Shown one piece after another: positions 56,081 through 64,000 of a DNA stretch of 64,000 nucleotides; within the stretch, counting starts at the first letter, position 1; the number at the start of each line of letters is the position of its first letter. The stretch covers positions 6,650,888-6,714,887 of the forward strand of contig OX442421.1 of assembly GCA_949361645.1 (NCBI GenBank). Direction: 5' to 3'. This DNA comes from Spongilla lacustris. Lineage: Eukaryota; Porifera; Demospongiae; Spongillida; Spongillidae. The notes beneath the pieces were generated by a model, which had not been told where the DNA came from, ran no database searches, and worked only from the letters and a program-made list of their open reading frames with translations. The translations under genes and the position numbers were made by a program.

Positions 56081-57530
56081 TTAGATTATCATTACTGTAG
56101 CTTTCTGCTGCTGTCGAGCATATCTAGCTCTCCCTATCGCAAATGAGATCAGTTTTTCTTGACTATGTTTATCCTTTTCTTCTAACCACTGTAGAGTTCT
56201 GTTTCTTTTAGATTTTACTTTGCCGTCAACAAAACCAATGGTTGCATTTCTCGCATGTCGTATTTGATGGTCTGTTAGAGCAAGGGTTTGCTCTGAATGC
56301 ATGTTGTGGATTGGAGCACCTTGACTTCTGGATAGATTTCTTGAGAAGGGTTCGATAATGTACCAGTTAGATACGGCTGAAGCTGTCTTTGCAGAACATC
56401 AGGAACACATTGTAATGCCATAGTCATTAAGATGTTGAATTGCTCCTTTTCAAGAGATGGAATCTCACTCTGCAAGCACTTCAGAGTTTCATCATTCTCA
56501 TTCAATTTCTCTGCAAACAAATCCTCAGATGTGGTTAAAAATATCAACAAGTTGTTGCAATCTATTAACAAGGATGGAAACCACTTCTAAATTACTTTTA
56601 CCTTCATAATAAAATCTCTTCATCCAAGGTCCTGTTATTACCTTTCCAATTAATCCAAGTACTCTAAGCTGAATAAGTATGCCATTATATTGTAAGTCCT
56701 TTACAAGAGATGTTCTCAGAGTGGTATTATTGAGGCATATATTTTGCAGGTAATTTAATAATTTATCTTTCAATTGGAAAAATATTTCAACAGAACATGA
56801 TATCTATTACTTATACATATCGCACAATCACACCAGGCTTTATATTTTCTTGGTGAAGAAAATGCTTGAATCCTGCAGGATCACCCTTGCCTTGCTTATA
56901 TCGCATCTTTGTTAGACCATATATTAAATTACCAACCCTACAGTCACTACCAAATGTGCTGCTTTCTATGTTGTGTTCTTTATCATATTTTTTAAAAGCA
57001 CCTCTGATATCAGTTGATATACTATCTAGAGGATGAACATTGCATCTAAGTTCAAGAGAAAAGGAACTGAATATATCATGACTAATCATAATTCATAAAG
57101 CTATTGATGTTATAAGTCTAGCAAAATCAGCCTCTGCGAATTTTGTATGTATTCCCAACTAGACTCTAGTACTTAACACCATTACGTTGGCATGCACACG
57201 CAATGATGTGCCGCTATTCACTAACGGTCCGTGTATATTTCCGCCATTTCATTTATTAGTTTTTCTATTATAGGAAAATAAAATATTGACCGCAAATAGG
57301 GTTGGATTTAATATTCCAGTTGATAAAATTCGCTACATAATAGCTGTTATTTCATCCTGTCGTAAAAATGAATTAACCAAATAACCATCAAATCGTATTC
57401 CAAAAAAATTGAAAAACGAAAAATGAAAAATGGCTTGGAACTGGAACTAATGCGCGGTCGTTCCTGGAACACGACATGGATCCACGCCCGAAACAAAGGG
57501 AGGTGTGTCTCTAGAATACTTTTTCCAGTA

Positions 57531-57611
57531 GTCTCGTACCCAGACCCGGTTTTCAACATAGCGGCGATGTAACCTTCCGCAGCTGTTGGAAACCTAGGGT
57601 CTGGATACGAG
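57531..57611. repeat. 81-bp palindromic repeat, GTCTCGTACCCAGACC ends
   Basis: gtctcgtacccagaccc on the left and gggtctggatacgagac on the right are inverted. Probably a small MITE abutting the next repeat. Confidence 0.7.
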
Positions 57612-58005
57612 ACTCAACCATAGATCTACAGCTCTAATATCTATGCCTCAACTCTCTGTGAACTGAACAGTGGCTGTGCCTTTATATTAGCCTAGGGAAA
57701 ACTAAATGATCATACCCCACCCCACCCCACCCCTCACCCCACCCTCTACCCCACTCCCACCCCCACCCCCCCGGACAGGGCAATTTCGCTGTGATTGTGT
57801 CGCTCCTCAGTAAGCAGGCATTGGCGATGGCGGTGCAGGAAGCGGCGCCAATAATCCTGGCGTTAAATCACGTCGGCCAGCGAATGCCCCCGTGATATGG
57901 TCCCCGTGCAATCCTAACAGTAACACCACTGGATCAGCTAAGATCGTAAACACTGAAATTGACTGAATATTAAAATTTAAAATTATGTATGCGTGTTGCT
58001 TACAT
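57602..58005 (+). repeat. ~400-bp inverted repeat, left copy
   Basis: From acgagactcaaccatagatc through an accccacccc-rich tract, ggacagggcaatttcgctgt, ggcattggcgatggcggtgc and accactggatcagctaagat to tgtatgcgtgttgc. Mirrored at 60,706-61,085. It is either the terminal repeats of a 3.5-kb element or two opposed copies of one MITE. Confidence 0.85.
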
Positions 58006-59620
58006 GTTAGGTACTTGGATATTTTTTTCAAATTGATATTTTTGCAACAATTCGCATGGTTCTAAAAAGAGTAAAAAATGTGCATTCCAACGGTATATTA
58101 CTTATCATATCATCTTTTTTCATTCGGTCAATACGGCAGCATAAAGCGGTACTTTTGAATGTATGGAATTGAATGACCGCGCAAAAAAAAAACTGTGCCG
58201 GTTTAACTTATATTCGCTACATTGATCGTACCAAATATGCTACTGCAGCCAAATATATAAGGAGTAACTGCCACACATACCTGCATATAAAAATCCTTTT
58301 TAGAAGGTACTACAGCCGATATTTAGTATGCATAAAATCATGCCAAATATGCAGGCTGCTCATGGTAGCGATATAGAAACATATAGCCAAATGTATATAC
58401 ATGTATATCATGTTCTCGGAAACAAAATTTTACCATTCAATGAAAAAGGCATTTCACATGTCAGGAAAATCAACAAAAATAAATATTTCCAGTAATACAG
58501 CTGTAATATGCATATTTTTTCATCTTCCCCTTCTTCCTCGATGTCTTCCTGTGTCCAGTAACAGTTGGTGGCTTTGGGAACTTTACCAGTACTTTTCACT
58601 GAAATAATGTGTCTATGATGCAGAATATTTTGTTTTTGCTCAGCAACTCTGCCGGTTAAGGTATTTTTGAAATGGTTAAGTATTGTTGACCTTACATATA
58701 AAAATGAATTCTGCAACTGAATACAGAAATCATATGAGTCAAGCTATATGTGAAACATAGTCTTCTGTTTGACCAGAGGCTATAGCACCTAATTGCAGTA
58801 CATACGAAGTTACTGGCACAGTGTGCACACTGATATGGAGGTCACTGATGTCCCATGCATCAACTGTTGTTAAGTCCCATGAAAGAGTGAGATTTTTATT
58901 TGCATACATTACTTCACTTACCTGAATATCACTGATGATCCCTAATTTACACATTGATATACTGTACTACTATGAGGAAGACTATCAATAGTTGTACCCA
59001 CCAATTCAAAAAGTATTGCGCTAATCACATTACACACATGTGTTATGGTGCTCCATATTGGAGGCAATAGTAAATAGCCTTGCAGCAAGCAGTGCTATAT
59101 GTCTTGCTATCTCTGGTCATGATGATATTTGAGCCTGATAATCGATGTAGCAATTCTTCATTACTTACATGTAATTCTATGTTTTGAACCAAATCAGTGA
59201 TTTTGTTTTGCAAATCTCCTTTGTGTTATCTTACATCCCTTGTGTACAGATAGTAACTTTTTATATTTACAATAAACTGCTGGTATGTGCTACTTATGAA
59301 TTTCTTAATTTAGCTGTTTTATTAATTTTAAGCTTCATCAGTTCTTAACATAAGGTGGATTGCACATTACATTTATCCAGCTCTGTATTCAAAACTGGTA
59401 GAGGAACAGCTACATTTTCAGCTGTGTCAACAGACACTATAAACTGCTCATTGAGAAACACCTGTACTTCAGCCCAACACCTTGTAAAATTTTGACATTA
59501 TGACGTATTGCCCACCGCAACACATCAGGTGTAGTGTTGAGACTGCTTCCAGCAGAGTGCTCAATAATTATATGATACTTCTTGTATTTTCTAAACGTTG
59601 GGATGCTATGTTAGTGTGGA

Positions 59621-60474
59621 TGTAAAAACACCAAGCCCCTTTCGTATCATGGGTGCTTACAGTTAGTTACGTTCATTAAATGTAATTCTTAAAATGGTAA
59701 AAAAAAATTCTTTTCAAATCATCAGCAACAGTCTTCATTATCCATGCAAGTACACACAGAAGTGTTGAATAAAAATATAGAATTTCATAAACATAGTATT
59801 AAAATACGAATAATAAGCTCACATTGCATGTTCCTATGACAAATTTTGATTAAATTGGTTTGATTGATAATGCACTGCGCTAAATCAGAATCTCGAGATA
59901 TGCAAGGCGCTTTTACTACATAAGCAGCAGAGTCTGAAAATAATCTAGCTAAAGAACCCACGGCAACGATAAGGTGCGTTTTATATAGAACACCTCGTTA
60001 ACACTCTCTACCTACGTTAAAAAAAGTGAAAAACATATCTTTGTAACATTAAGGCAAATAAGTATGACGTCCCACTGTCATAAAAGCTATTAGCTTTCAC
60101 GATAATCGCGTACCTTAAACCATATGAAGCCGTTCGTGGAGGCTTCGAGACAACACCCTGCGCATCGTCTGATTGCCCTCATACTTAAGTGAGTAATGCA
60201 ACTAGGTGTCCTTAATGCCTTCATATGTATTTCATGGAACCCATTCAATGCGCTACAAAATTCTATAACCAGCAAAACCATACCCTTTTTTGACACGCCC
60301 ACAACTTACTACTGCGAATCATTTCACTGTATACAACGAATAGCTAATGCTAAAAGAAGCCATGGGCTACCTTTACTGGTATTCTTAATTTTACACCCCC
60401 TCCATCACTTTACTGCTTACAACGCATGCATGTATGTTAATAATCTCCCTCAAATAACATATTGCTCAGCTAGA
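59621..60474. other. Intergenic, nothing recognised
   Basis: AT-rich; no gene recognised. The plus-strand frame entering the CA repeat is an artefact of the microsatellite. Confidence 0.4.
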
Positions 60475-60672
<198 letters not shown>

Positions 60673-60705
60673 CATACATATGAACACACGCATATACGCA
60701 CTCAT

Positions 60706-61085
60706 GTAAACAACACGCATACATAATTTTAAATTTTGATATTCAGTCAATTTCAGTGTTTACGATCTTAGCTGATCCAGTGGTGTTACTGTTAGGATTG
60801 CACGGGGACCATATCACGGGGGCATTCGCTGGCCGACGTGATTTAACGCCAGGATTGGCACCGCTTCCTGCACCGCCATCGCCAATGCCTGCTTACTGAG
60901 GAGCGAAAAAATCACAGCGAAATTGCCCTGTCCGGGGGGGTGGGGGTGGGAGTGGGAGGGTGGGGTGGGGTGGGGTATGATCATTTAGTTTTCCCTAGGC
61001 TAATATAAAGGCACAGCCACTGTTCAGTTCACAGAGAGTTGAGGCATAGATATTAGAGCTGTAGATCTATGGTTGAGTCTCGTAC
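60706..61085 (-). repeat. ~400-bp inverted repeat, right copy
   Basis: Reverse complement of 57,602-58,005 with small changes, including a differently sized C-rich tract. It ends ggttgagtctcgta directly against a CAGGGTTGCC terminus. Confidence 0.85.
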
Positions 61086-61461
61086 AGGGTTGCCGAAAGT
61101 CAGGCCGGGGTCCGGCCTGTGACCGGCCGGCCTGACAGCCCCGGCCTGCCAGGCCGGCCTGCCAGGTCGTATAATTTGATGTTATTATCAATTTATAAAT
61201 TATGGCTAACCACAAAACATCATGATATTATTAAACAATTTATTAAAAATTCATACTTCAGCTCCATCCGAGCGGGTGTTTTCGCGAGCTAAGCTGATTC
61301 AACAGCGCCAGAGATGGAACCTTCTCCCTCAACATTTGGAGGCGTGTGTCATGCTGAAGCACAATAAATGGTTAATTACAAGTATTTCGATAGCAAGCGC
61401 GCTGTTTGCATCACTGCATGTTATGTATCTCAGACTCAGTTTCTGTATCTGTAGTTTGTAA
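61085..61461 (+). mobile_element. hAT element fragment with transposase C-terminal motif
   Basis: Starts CAGGGTTGCCGAAAGTC with subterminal gaccggccgg and ggcctgccaggccgg words as in the copies at 6140 and 11,086. On the plus strand 61,222-61,440 encodes HTSAPSERVFSRAKLIQQRQ then RWNLLPQHLEACVMLKHNKW, the hAT dimerisation motif (SERVFSRA). The right terminus is not found, so it is truncated. Confidence 0.75.
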
Positions 61462-61501
61462 ATTTTAACCATTACCAGCTGATTGTATAATAATACTATA
61501 T

Positions 61502-62325
61502 GGGACAGTTTCCGAGAAAACTTCCTATGTTTTATACCGTTATAAAATAATCGTGTTAGAACGTTTGAATCGCTAGATCCTCCGAACGGTATAGGCTATC
61601 GACTTCCTATTTTCATAACTACGTACTACACCTTGGCTCTATGGTAAAATACATTTTGGTGTCTTGCACTTGCTCCGTGCCAGCATTGCAACATTGGAAC
61701 CCCACCAGGTCCAAACCCAACATAACTTTCTGTAGGAGTAATCAATCGCTTCAAATTCGGTTTGTAGGTAGAGAGGTCCTTTATCTATCGATTTGTTCTG
61801 TTCGTTAATTTTTATGCCATCCATTACGGAGATATGTATAGTTGAACAAACTACCTACGTGCACATTTTCCCGCTCGATTCGCGCCGATGATTTGGGCAT
61901 ATCGCGTCCCGCTCAAAGTATGGGAGGTGGTGATTATATCATTGCCGCGTATCGAGCGGGAAAAAGTGCACGTAGTTTGTTCAACTATATCTCCGTAACG
62001 GATGGCATAAAAATTAACGAACAGAACAAATCGATAGATATAGGACCTCTCTACCTACAAACCGAATTTGAAGCGATTTAATTACTCCTACAGAAAGTTA
62101 TGTTGGGTTTGAACCTGGTGGGGTAGGGTTTGAACCTGGTGGGGTATCGAACGTTGCAATGATGGTACTGAGCAAGTGCAAGACACAAAAATGTATTTAA
62201 CCCTAGGGCAATGGTGTAGTATGAAGTGCTGCCAGTGAAAATAGGAAGTCGATAGCCTTTATTGTTCGGCAGATACAGCAATTCAAATGTTATACCACGA
62301 TTATTTTATAATGTTACAAGCTCGG
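61502..62325. mobile_element. Hairpin element, TGGGACAGTTTCCG family, right end lost
   Basis: Left end tgggacagtttccgagaaaa; internal words cgcttcaaattcggtttgta, then ggtagagaggtc, and their complements at about 62,040-62,080. A 26-base stretch (gggtttgaacctggtggggt) is tandemly repeated near 62,104. The right end stops at attattttataatgttacaa, without the terminal tgtccca. Confidence 0.75.
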
Positions 62326-62327
62326 TT

Positions 62328-62620
62328 ACAAGTAAATAAAAACATTCTCTATGAGAAAGTTGGTGGTATATAGGATTTGAAGGCAATAGTGGTGTAAAAA
62401 GCAGGGAAATAAGGGTTGAACGATAAGGTAAAACGAAATAGTCCTATATTTAGCCTGGCACACATTGTAGGACAATACATTATTCATGCATGTGCTAAAT
62501 ATAGGACTATTTCGTTTTTCCTTATCGTTCAACCCTTATTTCCCTGCTTTTTACACCACTATTGCCTTCAAATCCTATATACCACCAACTTTCTCATAGA
62601 GAATGTTTTTATTTACTTGT
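62328..62620. mobile_element. 293-bp near-perfect hairpin MITE
   Basis: Left acaagtaaataaaaacattc... and right gaatgtttttatttacttgt pair outward to inward through gaaagttggtggtatatagg, aatagtggtgtaaaaagcag and gggttgaacgataagg, with a loop of about 40 bases near 62,475. Same family as 20,101 and 50,972 but far less decayed. Confidence 0.85.
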
Positions 62621-63180
62621 TTCATTGCTTTTTATTCATAACCGAATGCTTTCAACAGTCACGATACATCTAAATATATTCACTTAGCAACAGACATTTC
62701 ATCACTCATAATCTTATATACCCCAATAATGGAAAGAGAGTACTTTGCATTTTAAAAGGCAAAAAGAACCATTAAATAAGAGCCTCTGACGTTACAATTA
62801 TGATACCATAGAGAAACACTGATCACTTAGCTACAATCTGAACTTGGTATATATGTCATTTACATGTATATCTACATGTCATAACCAGAAATAACTCAGC
62901 CATGGATGATACATATTGTTCAGTACATAAACAATGTTGTATTGGTAGTAATACCAGTGAAACTTTTACTCTCTCCAACTCTCTTGATATGACAGCAACA
63001 GGTGTGTCCACCATCTCTTCCTTTATTACAGTGTTCTGTAAATTAAAGTGATCTGTGTCAACTCAACTTGTAAACAGTATCCATGTATATATGTTTCATA
63101 CTCTGGCAGTAGTGTATCAGTGAATTCGTCATCATCATATACGTGACCATTGAGGTCACCTCACTCCATGTACCAGGGGA
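62621..63180. other. Intergenic, nothing recognised
   Basis: No coding sequence recognised. Confidence 0.4.
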
Positions 63181-63329
63181 ATAGTAGGTAGGTAAGGGGA
63201 GGAGTAGGGGTATATATGTACATGTAGTAGGTAAGGGGAGGAATAGGGGTAGTAGGTCATGGGCATCACCAAGGGGCCCCCCACTTTTAATACAATATTA
63301 AAGTATTCAGTATTACTAGCAACATGTGC

Positions 63330-63361
<32 letters not shown>

Positions 63362-63570
63362 ACTGAATCGGCCGAAAGCGGACAACACCCCTATTGTAAT
63401 ATTTGGCTGTCAAATGACGCCCCCTTACCCTATCCTGGCCCCACCCTTCCAGAAATGCTAGGGGCGCCCATGGTAGTAGGTAAGGGGAGGAGTAGGGGTA
63501 GTAGTAGGGGTAGTGGTAGGTATTGGAAGGGGTACGGGTAGTAGTAGGTAAGGGGAGGAGTATGGTACAT
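63181..63570. repeat. GGGGTAGTAGGTAAGGGGAGGAGTA minisatellite
   Basis: Imperfect copies of gtaggtaaggggaggagtag and shorter gtagtagggg units on both sides of a small inserted element. G-rich strand is the plus strand. Confidence 0.8.
63258..63472. mobile_element. 215-bp MITE inside the minisatellite
   Basis: Ends CATGGGCATC and GGGCGCCCATG, flanked by gtagtaggt on both sides; since that word is also the minisatellite unit the duplication is not independent proof. It contains a run of about 30 C. Confidence 0.65.
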
Positions 63571-64000
63571 AAGGGTGCATGTATGTAGGTATCTCATCCG
63601 CCATTACACACACCTACATGTACCATTAGAGTACCAAGCTTCCCTATTTGGTTGTAAGAGGCATCACAAAAGAAAGGTTGATTGCATCAATATCATGTAG
63701 AAATTCATCTATTTTTTCTATGCATGCTCAGTGCCTTGTTAAGCAATGCACCTGCACTAACTTCACAAACAGCTGACCTTTTGTGCTACCATGGGTCCGG
63801 TGGGATTGCAAAAGGCATCATTTAGCCCATATAACAGTATACTATTCCTTACAATAGCCTTTTTGAAGCTACCTTTATATTCCCTCAGTATGGTTTTTTT
63901 TTTGGGTCATACAGGGAGAAGCTAAAAGGTACAGAAAATGAACACATGCAATGAAATTACAATTACGCACAAAATCATGTATGAGGTACTTGATAAACAG
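63571..64000. other. Right edge, nothing recognised
   Basis: No gene seen. Confidence 0.35.

Larger units (their letters stand above)
56081..59620 (-). pseudogene. Decayed multi-exon gene of an unnamed conserved family
   Basis: Minus-strand pieces in consistent order. YHIIIEHSAGSSLNTTPDVL then RWAIRHNVKIL (about 59,610-59,490) and VFLNEQFIVSVDTAENVAVP (about 59,460-59,400); LTLSWDLTTVDAWDISDLHI (about 58,890) with TEDYVSHI; possibly TILNHFKNTLTGRVAEQKQN (58,690); NVHPLDSISTDIRGAFKKYD, RVGNLIYGLTKMRYKQGKGD and NIKPGVIVRYV (57,050-56,811); TTLRTSLVKDLQYNGILIQL and GLIGKVITGPWMKRFY (56,730-56,600); DVLQRQLQPYLTGTLSNPSQ (56,400); NATIGFVDGKVKSKRNRTLQ (56,240). I recall similar multi-copy uncharacterised proteins in corals and sponges, possibly transposon-borne, but have no function to offer. 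Frames change at least three times between pieces that should be contiguous, so I treat it as broken. Confidence 0.5.

Overview
The window looks like nuclear DNA of an invertebrate animal, most likely a sponge. It is AT-rich and transposon-dense, has introns ending in AG and AATAAA signals, and holds a local expansion of RING/TRAF-zinc-finger/MATH (TRAF-like) genes of a type I associate with demosponges. The phylum is an inference; no ribosomal or mitochondrial marker is present.

Host genes. There are five TRAF-like loci on the + strand: A (3.55-5.11 kb, dead), B (exon 1 at 19.2 kb, exon 2 at 23.37-24.94 kb, intact), D (25.6 kb, RING scrap), C (26.42 kb, then 27.9-28.3 and 43.06-44.15 kb, dead) and B' (exon 1 at 50.1 kb, exon 2 at 53.15-54.72 kb, intact). 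Two almost identical minus-strand single-exon genes (9.50-10.78 and 46.12-47.40 kb) encode a 428-residue protein with a helical, possibly CARD-like N-terminus and a long coiled coil. The order TRAF / coiled-coil gene / TRAF occurs twice, so the window is a tandem segmental duplication: unit 1 about 3.4-25.2 kb, unit 2 about 27.8-54.9 kb. A TRAF adaptor family interleaved with a putative death-fold coiled-coil protein suggests, but does not prove, a local innate-signalling cluster.

Mobile DNA. Comparing the two units gives empty sites that date insertions. Unit 1 alone carries a 5'-truncated LINE (5.91-7.41 kb, later hit by a hAT-like element), an 820-bp hairpin element (7.71-8.53 kb), a 5.7-kb nested insertion with a perfect 8-bp target duplication (11.03-16.71 kb, containing a smaller hAT-like element and an ISL2EU-like element with SWIM-YqaJ-PHD and DDE remnants) and a 1.06-kb TA-flanked element (21.15-22.21 kb). 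Unit 2 alone carries the most striking object: a 14,725-bp element (28,336-43,060) with 32-bp terminal inverted repeats and a 7-bp target duplication, inserted in the TRAF C coding exon. It has about 1.1-kb inverted arms built of about 178-bp palindrome-bearing repeats, a HECT-like E3 ligase pseudogene starting beside one arm, and a graveyard of LINE fragments whose C-termini look like CCHC plus restriction-like endonuclease domains.

Right flank (55-64 kb). It holds no confident intact gene: a decayed minus-strand gene of an unnamed family (56.1-59.6 kb), an inverted repeat pair, a 194-bp CA microsatellite, a hAT transposase remnant, hairpin elements and a minisatellite.
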